This document shows, one piece after another, positions 14,896-23,003 of a stretch of 23,035 nucleotides of DNA. Source of the stretch: an uncultured Clostridia bacterium (GTDB lineage Bacteria; Bacillota; Clostridia; Christensenellales; Borkfalkiaceae). The position numbers and the translations under genes were made by a program. The stretch covers positions 1 to 23,035 of the forward strand of contig CAJGDO010000020.1 of NCBI GenBank assembly GCA_904502225.1. Reading direction: 5' to 3'. The notes beneath the pieces were generated by a model that saw only the letters and a program-made list of their open reading frames with translations, was not told the origin of the DNA and ran no database searches. Every line of letters begins with the position of its first letter. Positions within the stretch are counted from its first letter, which is position 1.

Positions 14896-16635
14896 ATGAA
14901 AAAACTTTTGATTACACTTTTAACTTTTATTTTGCTTTTATGCACAGTTGGTTTAGTTGCGTGTAGTTCACCTTCTCACAGCCATAGTTATGTTGAGGGC
15001 GAGTGCAGTTGTGGCGCAATTGATACAACCTATAAGCAAGGGTTGCTATATTCTCTTGTCAATAATAATACGGAATATAGCATAGTTAAATATACAGGTA
15101 GCAATGCGAACGTAATTATTCCTGAAGTATATAAAGACAAACCTGTGACAAGTATAGGTGAAAGAGCGTTCTATGATTGCGATTCATTAGAAAGTATAGT
15201 AATACCAGATAGCGTAACAAGTATAGGGGAATACGCGTTCTTTTATTGCAGTTCATTAGAAAGTATAATAATACCAGATAGCGTAACAAGTATAGGCACT
15301 GATGCATTTTATGGTTGTGCTAATTTACAGTTTTATATAGACGGTAACTTAAAATATTTAGGCAATAGTGAAAATAAATATATCTATTTAGCAGGTACAA
15401 CATCATCTAATATAACAACAGTAATTGTTAATTCTCATTGCAAATTCATAGGTAGTTATGCGTTTTCTTCTTGTTATTCATTAGAATTAATTGTAATACA
15501 AAATAGCGTAACTAGTATAGGCGATTATGCGTTCTATTATTGCAAGTCATTAACAAATATAGAAATACCAAATAGCGTGACAAGTATAGGCGATTATGCG
15601 TTCGAAGATTGTTGGTCACTACAAAGCATAGTCATACCGAATAGTGTGATAAATGTAGGAGAAGAGGCATTTAGTGGTTGTGATAAGTTAAAATATAATA
15701 CACAAAGCAATTTAAAATATTTAGGTAACAGTGAAAATTTATATTTATATTTAGAAGGTACAACTTCTAATAGTTTAACTTCTATAACAATAAACGCTAA
15801 TTGCAAAATTGTGGGTGCTTCTGCATTTTCTGATTGCAATTCGTTAACTAATATAAAAGTAAGTGATGGAAATAGTAATTATGTATCAATAAATGGTGAT
15901 TTATATAGTAAAGATGGAAAAACGCTTGTTCAATATGCAACCGGAAAGACTGAAAAGATATTTATTATTCCAACTACTGTTACAAATATAGGTGCTTACG
16001 CATTCAGTCGTTGTGATTCATTGCGAGCAATAGTAATGCCTGACAACGTGACAAGTATAGGAAATTATGCGTTTTTTATTTGTGACTCATTAGAAGTAAT
16101 AGAAATATCAAATAATGTTATGAGTATAGGTGAATATGCATTCTTTTCATGCAGTTCATTAACAAGTATTACTATACCAAATGGTGCAAAAAGTATAGAA
16201 ATAGGTGCATTCAGGAATTGTAGTTCATTAACAAACATAACTATACCAAAGAGTGTAGCAAATATAGGTGTATCAGCGTTTTCTTATTGTAGTTCATTAA
16301 CAAAAGTAAACTTTTTAGGCACAATAGATGAGTGGATGCAATCAAAAATAGCACAACATTTAGAAACGCAATATGATTTATACCTTAATAATGAAATAGT
16401 AACAAAGTTAGAAACAACTTCTTTAACAGAAATTCCTTCTTATGCGTTCTATAAATGCAAGTCACTCACAAGTATAATAATATCAGACAGTGTGACAAGT
16501 GTAGGTAGTTATGCGTTCAGAGATTGCGATTCATTAACAATTTATTGTCAAGCACAAAGTAAGCCAAGTGGTTGGGATAACGATTGGAATTATTCTAACT
16601 GTACTGTGGTTTGGGGATATAAAGGCGAGAATTAA
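14896..16635 (+). CDS. Surface lipoprotein with BspA-type leucine-rich repeats
   Basis: A 579-residue exported protein. ATG 14896 follows AAAGGAG (14884-14890); a start at 14875 is open but lies before this site. Residues 1-22 are a lipoprotein signal peptide and the lipobox LVAC sets C23 as the lipidated residue. A short His/Cys-rich linker (SHSHSYVEGECSCG) follows. The rest is about 15 LRR_5 (BspA/TpLRR) units of 23 residues with the core SVTSIGxYAFxxCxSLxxIxIP. They are interrupted by two related spacers containing NLKYLGNSEN and by a third containing SKDGKTLVQYATGKTEK, and end in a WDNDWNYSNCTVVWGY cap. Such proteins are known as adhesins or binding proteins in gut bacteria and trichomonads; the ligand here is unknown. 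There is no sortase motif, so membrane anchoring is by lipid. Codon use is more A/T-rich than the neighbours, consistent with a fast-evolving accessory gene. Confidence 0.88.
   Translation: MKKLLITLLTFILLLCTVGLVACSSPSHSHSYVEGECSCGAIDTTYKQGLLYSLVNNNTEYSIVKYTGSNANVIIPEVYKDKPVTSIGERAFYDCDSLESIVIPDSVTSIGEYAFFYCSSLESIIIPDSVTSIGTDAFYGCANLQFYIDGNLKYLGNSENKYIYLAGTTSSNITTVIVNSHCKFIGSYAFSSCYSLELIVIQNSVTSIGDYAFYYCKSLTNIEIPNSVTSIGDYAFEDCWSLQSIVIPNSVINVGEEAFSGCDKLKYNTQSNLKYLGNSENLYLYLEGTTSNSLTSITINANCKIVGASAFSDCNSLTNIKVSDGNSNYVSINGDLYSKDGKTLVQYATGKTEKIFIIPTTVTNIGAYAFSRCDSLRAIVMPDNVTSIGNYAFFICDSLEVIEISNNVMSIGEYAFFSCSSLTSITIPNGAKSIEIGAFRNCSSLTNITIPKSVANIGVSAFSYCSSLTKVNFLGTIDEWMQSKIAQHLETQYDLYLNNEIVTKLETTSLTEIPSYAFYKCKSLTSIIISDSVTSVGSYAFRDCDSLTIYCQAQSKPSGWDNDWNYSNCTVVWGYKGEN
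15183..15296 (+). repeat. Near-identical 69-bp-period DNA repeats encoding LRR units
   Basis: The 45-base stretches 15183-15227 and 15252-15296 differ at one base and are 69 bp apart, one 23-codon repeat. Weaker copies continue to about 16535. They could let the lipoprotein gain or lose repeats by slippage or recombination. Confidence 0.8.
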
Positions 16636-16653
16636 AAACAAAATAAACAAATT

Positions 16654-16690
16654 AAAAACAACTTTGACTTTTTAGTTAAGGTTGTTTTTT
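16654..16690 (+). terminator. Intrinsic terminator of the LRR lipoprotein gene
   Basis: AAAAACAAC (16654-16662) pairs with GTTGTTTTT (16681-16689). The inner bases TTTGACT and AGTTAAG continue the helix with G-U pairs around a TTTT loop. A T-run ends it. Its stability rests on length, not on GC content. Confidence 0.8.
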
Positions 16691-16729
16691 ACTTTTTATG
16701 GAAAAATAAACAAAAATTTTTTCAATCCC

Positions 16730-16758
16730 TTGAAAAAAAACACAATATATAGTACAAT
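16730..16758 (+). promoter_or_regulatory. SigmaA promoter of the gyrB-gyrA pair
   Basis: -35 TTGAAA (16730-16735), a 17-bp spacer and -10 TACAAT (16753-16758). The start would be near 16765, followed by GGAG before the gyrB ATG. Confidence 0.82.
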
Positions 16759-16793
16759 ATTAAGAGTAATAGCGTTATATATGGAGAAAAGTG

Positions 16794-18746
16794 ATGGCTA
16801 AAAATAGTTATAAAGCAGAAGATATAAAAATTCTTGAAGGGTTAGATGCAGTTAGACTTCGCCCTGGTATGTATATCGGTACGACCAGTGTTAAGGGCTT
16901 GCACCATATTCTTTGGGAAATTGTTGATAACGCCGTTGACGAGGCGGCAAACGGCTTTGCAAATAAAATTGAAGTTAAATTATATAAAGACGGCTCTGCA
17001 TCAGTTGAAGATAACGGCAGAGGTATTCCAACCGATATTCACTCAAAGGCAGGCGTATCGGGGGTAGAAGTTGTCTTTACCCAACTTCACGCAGGCGGAA
17101 AGTTTGATGCTGATAATTATAGTTATTCAGGGGGGCTACACGGCGTTGGTGCGTCAGTGACAAACGCACTTTCAGAGTGGCTTACGGTTGAGGTTTATAA
17201 AGACACAATTTATAGAATGGATTTCCACAGTTATTTTGATAAGGAAAGCGGAAAGGTTAAGTCGGGTGTGCCTGTTGCACCGCTTAAAAACACCAAAGAA
17301 AAGACCAAAAAGCGTGGCTCTTTTATTAGGTTTATGCCTGATAAAACAGTGTTTGAAACGACCGAGTTTTCGGTTGAAACAATTTTGAAAAGATTAAAAG
17401 AACTTGCTTTTCTAAACAAGGGTTTAGAAATTAAGTTCTATGATGAAAAGACTGATTTTAGCCGTACCTATAAGTATGATGGCGGTATTGTTGACTTTGT
17501 TAAATACTTAAACGAAGGCAAAAGTTCGCTTTACGCTGAACCACTTTTTTATAGTGCGACAAAAGACAATATTTATATAGAAGTTGCAATTCAACACACC
17601 GATGCTTATACCGATAGTGTTTATTCTTACGTAAACAATATTCCAACCGGCGAAGGTGGTATGCACGAAACGGGGTTTAGGTCGGGTTTAACACGCTCGC
17701 TTAACGATTATGCAAGGGAAAGAAACTTGCTTAAAGATAAAGACGATAACCTTTTAGGCGATGACTTTAAGGAAGGCTTAACGGCAATCGTTTCGGTTAA
17801 AATGCAAAACGTTCAGTTTGAAGGTCAAACAAAAACCAAACTTGGCAACCCAGAAGCACGCCCAGCAGTTGAAGGCGTGACGGTAAATGAACTTGACCTT
17901 TTAATGAAGAATAAAAAACTTGGCAAGGTTTTTGATGCCATTATCAACAAGGCGTTGGGGGCAGCAAAGGTTAGGCTTGCTGCAAAAAAAGCAAAGGAAA
18001 TTGCAAGGGCATCTAAAAGCATTGAATCACAAAACTTGGTTGGCAAACTTGCATCTTGCTCGGGAAGAAAGCCAGAGTTAAACGAACTTTTTATAGTCGA
18101 AGGTGATTCGGCTGGCGGAAGTGCAAAACAAGCGAGAATGCGTCAATATCAAGCAATTTTACCACTCCGTGGTAAACCACTTAACGTTGAAAAGAAAAAA
18201 CTTGACCAAATTTTGCAAAACGAAGAAATCAGAACTATTATAAGTGCACTTGGCACGGGCATTGGTGCGGACTTTGATATAAACGACTTAAAATTCCACA
18301 AAGTTATCATTTTATCCGATGCTGACCAAGACGGTGCACACATTAGAGCAATACTGTTGACTTTCTTTTTTAGATATATGCGTGAACTTGTGAACGAGGG
18401 GCATATTTATATCGGTATGCCACCACTTTATAAAGTTTCAAAAGGAAGCGTTGAAGAATATGCTTACGATGACAACGAACTAAACCAAAAGATAGCAAAA
18501 GTTGGCAGGGGGTATGACATCCAACGCTATAAAGGGCTTGGCGAAATGAACCCAGCACAACTTTGGGAAACGACAATGAACCCAGAAACCCGTTCACTTA
18601 TGCGTGTCACCATTGAAGATGCGGCAGAAGCCGATAAACTTATAACCGTTTTGATGGGCGATGAAGTTAGCGAAAGAAAGAAATATATTTTTGAACACGC
18701 AAACTTCAATAAAGAAGACGGGTTTACAAAGATTAAGCGTGATTAA
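16794..18746 (+). CDS. gyrB: Type IIA DNA topoisomerase ATPase subunit (GyrB-type; ParE not excluded)
   Basis: A 650-residue ATP-driven subunit. ATG 16794 is seven bases after GGAG; a GTG one codon earlier is too close. The GHKL ATPase domain holds E42 and N46 in WEIVDNAVDEA, plus DNGRGIP and the SGGLHGVGASV lid. The transducer follows. The TOPRIM domain has E436 in EGDSAGGSAKQ, PLRGKPLNVEK and the metal-binding DADQDG (509-514). The GyrB tail region YKGLGEMNPAQLWETTMNP completes the family. LNVEK at the TOPRIM resembles GyrB more than ParE (which usually has INTEK in Firmicutes). Cells of this group often carry two such pairs, and this one is not next to dnaA, dnaN or recF. The gyrase/topoisomerase IV choice therefore stays open. 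The A subunit gene follows after 13 bp. Confidence 0.88.
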   Translation: MAKNSYKAEDIKILEGLDAVRLRPGMYIGTTSVKGLHHILWEIVDNAVDEAANGFANKIEVKLYKDGSASVEDNGRGIPTDIHSKAGVSGVEVVFTQLHAGGKFDADNYSYSGGLHGVGASVTNALSEWLTVEVYKDTIYRMDFHSYFDKESGKVKSGVPVAPLKNTKEKTKKRGSFIRFMPDKTVFETTEFSVETILKRLKELAFLNKGLEIKFYDEKTDFSRTYKYDGGIVDFVKYLNEGKSSLYAEPLFYSATKDNIYIEVAIQHTDAYTDSVYSYVNNIPTGEGGMHETGFRSGLTRSLNDYARERNLLKDKDDNLLGDDFKEGLTAIVSVKMQNVQFEGQTKTKLGNPEARPAVEGVTVNELDLLMKNKKLGKVFDAIINKALGAAKVRLAAKKAKEIARASKSIESQNLVGKLASCSGRKPELNELFIVEGDSAGGSAKQARMRQYQAILPLRGKPLNVEKKKLDQILQNEEIRTIISALGTGIGADFDINDLKFHKVIILSDADQDGAHIRAILLTFFFRYMRELVNEGHIYIGMPPLYKVSKGSVEEYAYDDNELNQKIAKVGRGYDIQRYKGLGEMNPAQLWETTMNPETRSLMRVTIEDAAEADKLITVLMGDEVSERKKYIFEHANFNKEDGFTKIKRD

Positions 18747-18759
18747 GGGGTAAAGGATT

Positions 18760-21177
18760 ATGGAAAACCAAAAGGGAATTATTTTTTCTTCGCTTGACGA
18801 AGTTTTGAAAAACTCAATGATACCTTACGCCGAAAACGTTATTTTAGACAGGGCGTTGCCAAGGGTTGAGGACGGACTTAAACCTGTTCAAAGGCGTATT
18901 TTATACGCTATGTATGAAATGGGTTTAACTTATGACAAAAAACACAAAAAGTGTGCTAAAATCGTCGGTGAAGTTTTGGGTAAATTCCACCCACACGGCG
19001 ACAGTTCAGTTTATGGTGCAATCGTGCATTTGGTTCAAGACTTTAATATGCGTATGCCACTTATCGACGGGCAAGGCAACTTCGGAACGATTGACGGCGA
19101 CTCGGCTGCGGCTTATAGGTACACCGAAGCAAGACTTCAACCGCTTGCATCTGAACTTTTAAACGATATTGATAAAGACACGGTTGATTTTTCACTCAAC
19201 TTTGACGATACCCAAAAAGAGCCAGACACCTTACCTGGCAGATACCCAAACCTTTTAGTAAATGGTGCAACGGGTATTGCAGTCGGTTTGGCAACCAATA
19301 TCCCACCGCACAACTTGGTGGAAGTTATTAACGGAACTATCGCTTATATCGATAACCCAAAAATTTCGCTAAAAGATATGATGAAACATATTAAAGCACC
19401 TGACTTCCCAACGGGTGGCTATATTATTGCTGGCGAAGAACTTGAAGAAGCGTATAGGACGGGCCGTGGCAAGATTAAGATTAAGGCAAGGGTAAACATT
19501 GAAAAGGATACGGGCGAAAAGCAAAACCTTGTTATTTCAGAACTGCCTTATCAGGTCAACAAAGCAAACCTACTTAAAAAGATTGCCGAATTAAAAGAAG
19601 AAAGAAAGGAATTTTTAGGTGGCATAGCAGACGTTGTTGATGAGTCTGATAGAAATGGTATGCGTGCCCTTGTTAAACTTAAAAAAGACGCTGATGCAAA
19701 GGCTATTTTGGCATATCTATATAAAAATACCGACCTAGAAACGAGTTTTGGCATCAATATGGTTGCTATTGCAAACGGCAAACCTTGTCAGTTGGGCTTG
19801 CTCGAAATTATAAGTTATTACGTAAATTATCAAAGGGATATCGTTTTGCGTCGCTCTAAATTTGAACTTGAAAGGGCAAAAGAAAGGGCACACGTTTTAG
19901 AAGGGCTTATCGTTGCCGTTAAAAATATTGATGAAGTTATCAAAATTATTAAGGGTGCCGAAAACACCACTGATGCAAGGGCAAAGTTGAGAAAACGCTT
20001 TGATTTAAGCGAAGTGCAAGCCAATGCAATTTTAGATTTAAGACTTGCAAGACTTACCAAACTTGAAATTTATAAACTTGAAGAAGAACTAAAAGAATTA
20101 AATAAGAAAATTAAAGAATTAACCGCTATTATCGGTAGCAAGGCAAGGCAAATGGAAGTGGTTAAGTCTGAACTCAACGCAATTAAGAAAAAGTACGGCG
20201 ACGATAGAAGAAGTAATCTTATTATCGGCGACAAGGAAATGGATATTCAAAGCGTTGAAAAAGAATTAAAGCAAATTGATGACTTTGTGGTTGCCTTTAC
20301 AAACGGCAAAGCATTTAAGAAAATGACCGAAAAGAACTATAAAATGAGTGATAAGTCGGTTAAGCCAAACTCTGCCCCAAGCGATTTTGTCAAAATTAAA
20401 TGTAAGGCGAGAAGCGACCAAACATTGCTTGCCTTTACCAACCTTGGAAATTGCTGTAAAATCGATATGGAAGTTGCACCAGAATGCAGGTTTAGGGATA
20501 AGGGCGTTAAGTTTACTGAAGTTTGCAAAGAAGCAAGCCGAAACGAATATCCTGTTGCATTCTTTGCTGTTGACGAAAACAACCTTCCACAAGGGCACTT
20601 GTTATTCTTTACAAAAGACGGCTTGATTAAAAAGACCGAGTGGGCAGAATATAACTTAATTAAACCATACTATCAAGCAATTAAACTTAAAGATGGCGAC
20701 GAGTTGATGAGCGTTGAGCAAGATTTAGACCAAACCACAGTTTTCTTTATGACCAAAAAAGGCATGGCACTAAACGCACTTAAAGACGATATCCCTGTTC
20801 AAGGCAGGGTTGCTGGTGGTGTTAAAGGCTTGAATCTTAACAAGGGCGATGAAATAACCTTTGTTTCGCAAGTCGATGAAGAAGGCGAAATTATAGTTAT
20901 AACCGACGCTGGTTTCTATAAGCGTGTTATCGTTGCTGAAATAGAGCCTTTGGCAAGATATAGAAAGGGCGTTAAGATTGTTGAACTTGGCAAAGATACA
21001 AGCGTCGTTTATGGTGGATACGTTAAAGAACCGTTTGATTTAGCCGTTATCGATAACTTTGGCGTGGCGTTTGCCGTCAACACCGAAGACCTTTCGATAG
21101 AGGGCAGAACGACAAAGGGAAAAACCTTAAAGAACGAAAACAAAAAGCGTTCACCAGAGCAAGTTTTTAAGATTTAA
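18760..21177 (+). CDS. gyrA: Type IIA DNA topoisomerase cleavage subunit (GyrA-type core without a canonical GyrA box)
   Basis: An 805-residue breakage-reunion subunit with AAAGGA (18752-18757) before ATG 18760. The catalytic tyrosine is Y121 in AAAYRYTEARL, the partner of E. coli GyrA Y122. The core reads IDGQGNFGTIDGDSAAA, as in GyrA and unlike Firmicutes ParC. The quinolone-determining region is HPHGDSSVYGAI: S82 matches E. coli S83, but G86 stands where GyrA has Asp87 and ParC has Glu. The C-terminal part (about 500-805) is a beta-pinwheel. Its first blade reads GKAFKKMTEKNYKMSDKSV and lacks the QRRGGKG GyrA box needed for DNA wrapping and negative supercoiling. A gyrase-like core is thus combined with a topoisomerase-IV-like tail, so it may act as a decatenase/relaxase. 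A strong terminator ends the pair. Confidence 0.87.
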   Translation: MENQKGIIFSSLDEVLKNSMIPYAENVILDRALPRVEDGLKPVQRRILYAMYEMGLTYDKKHKKCAKIVGEVLGKFHPHGDSSVYGAIVHLVQDFNMRMPLIDGQGNFGTIDGDSAAAYRYTEARLQPLASELLNDIDKDTVDFSLNFDDTQKEPDTLPGRYPNLLVNGATGIAVGLATNIPPHNLVEVINGTIAYIDNPKISLKDMMKHIKAPDFPTGGYIIAGEELEEAYRTGRGKIKIKARVNIEKDTGEKQNLVISELPYQVNKANLLKKIAELKEERKEFLGGIADVVDESDRNGMRALVKLKKDADAKAILAYLYKNTDLETSFGINMVAIANGKPCQLGLLEIISYYVNYQRDIVLRRSKFELERAKERAHVLEGLIVAVKNIDEVIKIIKGAENTTDARAKLRKRFDLSEVQANAILDLRLARLTKLEIYKLEEELKELNKKIKELTAIIGSKARQMEVVKSELNAIKKKYGDDRRSNLIIGDKEMDIQSVEKELKQIDDFVVAFTNGKAFKKMTEKNYKMSDKSVKPNSAPSDFVKIKCKARSDQTLLAFTNLGNCCKIDMEVAPECRFRDKGVKFTEVCKEASRNEYPVAFFAVDENNLPQGHLLFFTKDGLIKKTEWAEYNLIKPYYQAIKLKDGDELMSVEQDLDQTTVFFMTKKGMALNALKDDIPVQGRVAGGVKGLNLNKGDEITFVSQVDEEGEIIVITDAGFYKRVIVAEIEPLARYRKGVKIVELGKDTSVVYGGYVKEPFDLAVIDNFGVAFAVNTEDLSIEGRTTKGKTLKNENKKRSPEQVFKI

Positions 21178-21198
21178 ACTTAATAAAAATAAATTAAT

Positions 21199-21235
21199 AA
21201 AAGTCCAAAAATAAATTTGGACTTTTATTTTTTTT
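21199..21235 (+). terminator. Intrinsic terminator of the gyrB-gyrA operon
   Basis: AAAAGTCCAAA (21199-21209) pairs with TTTGGACTTTT (21216-21226) around a 6-base loop, followed by ATTTTTTTT. Confidence 0.92.
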
Positions 21236-21273
21236 GTCCAAAAAATTTTTTATAAAATGCCGTCATACCCCTA

Positions 21274-21301
21274 TTTACAAATAAAAAATGTTTGATACAA
21301 T
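21274..21301 (+). promoter_or_regulatory. Probable promoter of the terminase gene
   Basis: -35 TTTACA (21274-21279), a 16-bp spacer and -10 TACAAT (21296-21301) preceded by TGA (extended -10). The start would be near 21308, 22 bases before the chosen ATG at 21330. A start codon at 21288 would lie upstream of the transcript. Confidence 0.65.
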
Positions 21302-21329
21302 GTCGCCGTCGATAAGTTTTGGGGGAATT

Positions 21330-22655
21330 ATGCAGAGCGTTATTCAAAAAATTAAGGCGATTGAAAACGAAGAAAAAAGACGCAAGGGCGATGATAGGTT
21401 AAGCAAATATAACGTGGGTGAAAAGGTGCATCTAAAGCAACTTGCCTTTCACAAGTGCCAAAAAAAGAACAGATGGGTTTTCGGTGGAAACAGAAGTGGC
21501 AAAACAGAGTGCGGGGCGGTTGAAAGCGTTTATATGGCAAGGGGAATTCACCCTTATCGAGAAAACAAAGATAACGTTTTCGGTTGGGTGGTGTCGCTTT
21601 CGTGGCAGGTGCAAAGGGACGTTGCACAAAACAAAATTTTGTCTTACATAAACCCTTCGTGGATAGAAGACGTGACTATGTTAAGTGGCAAAAAAGAAAG
21701 CCTTAAATATGGTGTTATCGACCAAATCCGCATTAAAAACGTGTTTGGTGGAATATCGGTTATCGGCTTTAAGTCTTGCGACCAAGGCAGAGAAAAATTC
21801 CAAGGCTCGTCTCTTGATTTCGTGTGGTTTGATGAAGAACCGCCAGAAGATATTTACGATGAGTGCCGAATGCGTGTTCTTGACAAGTGTGGGGATATTT
21901 TCGGAACGATGACGCCTTTAAAAGGGCTTACCTTTATTCACGATAAAATCTATCTCAACACCGAAAATAACCCTGAAGTGTGGTATGAATTTATGGAGTG
22001 GGCAGATAACCCTTACCTAAACAAAAACGAAGTGGAACTTTTAACCAAAACATTGTCAGATGACCAATTAAGCAGTCGAAGATACGGCAGGTTTAAGGAA
22101 AGTTCGGGGCTGGTTTATACCGAGTTTGATGAAAATATCCACGTTTTAAAAGAGCCTATACATATCCCACTCGATTGGCAGGACACAATTTCAATCGACC
22201 CCGGCTTAAACAACCCTTTATCAGCACATTGGTATGCTGTTGACTATGACGGAAACGTTTACGTTGTTGCAGAGCATTTTGAAGCGGGAAAAGACGTTGT
22301 TTATCACTCTAACAAAATCAAGGAAATTTGCAAACGGCTTAATTGGAAAACGGACGGGCAAGGCAGATATCACACCCTTATTGACTCTGCTGCAAACCAA
22401 AAAACGCTTGCTTCATCAAAAAGTGTGACCGAGTTGTTTTACGAGTGTGGGATTATTGCTAACCCAAGGGTTAATAAAGATATGTTTAGCGGAATTCAAA
22501 GGGTAAAGCAATATCTAAAGGTAAACGATAACAAAAGCAAAATTTACATTTTTCCAAGTTGCGTAAACCTTATTCGTGAACTTAAAACTTATCGGTGGGG
22601 CGAGGGGGAAAACCCAAGAAAAATAGATGACCACGCACTGGATGATTTTAGATAA
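21330..22655 (+). CDS. Phage terminase large subunit (TerL), possibly shortened at the C-terminus
   Basis: 441 residues from ATG 21330, which has GGGGGAA just before it; the frame is open from 21288. The N-terminal packaging ATPase has Walker A GGNRSGKTE (52-60), Walker B FVWFDEE (164-170) and the coupling motif GTMTPLKG (192-199). The C-terminal RNase-H-like nuclease has the acidic residues D290 (SIDPG), D352 (LIDSA) and D434/D438 (DDHALDDF). The protein stops two residues after DDHALDD, where relatives usually continue for some tens of residues (typically DDHAxDxxRY...), so a short 3' loss is possible. No small terminase, integrase or portal gene is beside it; the left neighbour is gyrA. 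It may be a prophage remnant, the left edge of a prophage running past the window, or a domesticated packaging enzyme. Confidence 0.88.
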   Translation: MQSVIQKIKAIENEEKRRKGDDRLSKYNVGEKVHLKQLAFHKCQKKNRWVFGGNRSGKTECGAVESVYMARGIHPYRENKDNVFGWVVSLSWQVQRDVAQNKILSYINPSWIEDVTMLSGKKESLKYGVIDQIRIKNVFGGISVIGFKSCDQGREKFQGSSLDFVWFDEEPPEDIYDECRMRVLDKCGDIFGTMTPLKGLTFIHDKIYLNTENNPEVWYEFMEWADNPYLNKNEVELLTKTLSDDQLSSRRYGRFKESSGLVYTEFDENIHVLKEPIHIPLDWQDTISIDPGLNNPLSAHWYAVDYDGNVYVVAEHFEAGKDVVYHSNKIKEICKRLNWKTDGQGRYHTLIDSAANQKTLASSKSVTELFYECGIIANPRVNKDMFSGIQRVKQYLKVNDNKSKIYIFPSCVNLIRELKTYRWGEGENPRKIDDHALDDFR

Positions 22656-22769
22656 CACATTTTATAATATAAATATTATGGAAAATGTAGGTTTTTTGTA
22701 TGTTTTACTTGTTTTTTTGCGTGTTTTATGCGTAAAATTTATGAACAGAGATAGTCTATATTTTATAAT

Positions 22770-22806
22770 TGTGCCAAAAAGTTGACAAAAATTACTGTGC
22801 CAAAAA
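22770..22806. repeat. Pair of direct repeats before the zinc-ribbon gene
   Basis: TGTGCCAAAAA occurs at 22770-22780 and again at 22796-22806, 26 bp apart, with TTGACA (22782-22787) between them and TATAAT (22764-22769) beside the first copy. They may be operator half-sites or just a short duplication. I could not define a promoter with a proper 16-18 bp spacer here. Confidence 0.45.
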
Positions 22807-22823
22807 TCAAAGAAGGAGATTTT

Positions 22824-23003
22824 ATGAGTAAAAAAATAAGTGTATCTTGCCCTTTATGCGGGGAAAAACTAATAGATGTAATTGGATGCTGTGAGGGTGT
22901 TGTGATGAAGTGTTCTTGTTGTGGTGCATCTATAAAAACGGACGTGGAAAAAAGTGGGAATATGAAAATACTGTTGCAACCTGCTATAAAAAAAGTTGTT
23001 TGA
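22824..23003 (+). CDS. Small zinc-ribbon protein, Com-like appearance, unknown function
   Basis: A 59-residue protein starting at ATG 22824 with AAGGAG six bases before it (22813-22818). It has two Cys knuckles, C9-P-L-C12-G and C30-S-C-C33-G, plus C22 and C23, giving a likely four-cysteine zinc ribbon. A positively charged tail (ILLQPAIKKVV) follows. Small zinc ribbons like this are common in phage genomes; the Com translation regulator of phage Mu is one known example. I claim only resemblance, not that function. It lies 168 bp downstream of the terminase gene and is the only gene here ending in TGA. The intervening 22656-22823 is very A/T-rich and holds no other gene that I can support. 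Confidence 0.7.
   Translation: MSKKISVSCPLCGEKLIDVIGCCEGVVMKCSCCGASIKTDVEKSGNMKILLQPAIKKVV

Noticed and set aside
15143..16535. Regularly spaced repeats suggesting a CRISPR array
   Set aside because: The 69-bp period is a coding 23-residue LRR unit, in frame throughout, with no unique spacers of constant length.
22782..22805. TTGACA as -35 of a promoter for the zinc-ribbon gene
   Set aside because: No -10-like hexamer occurs 16-18 bp downstream; the sequence there is GCCAAAAATCAA.
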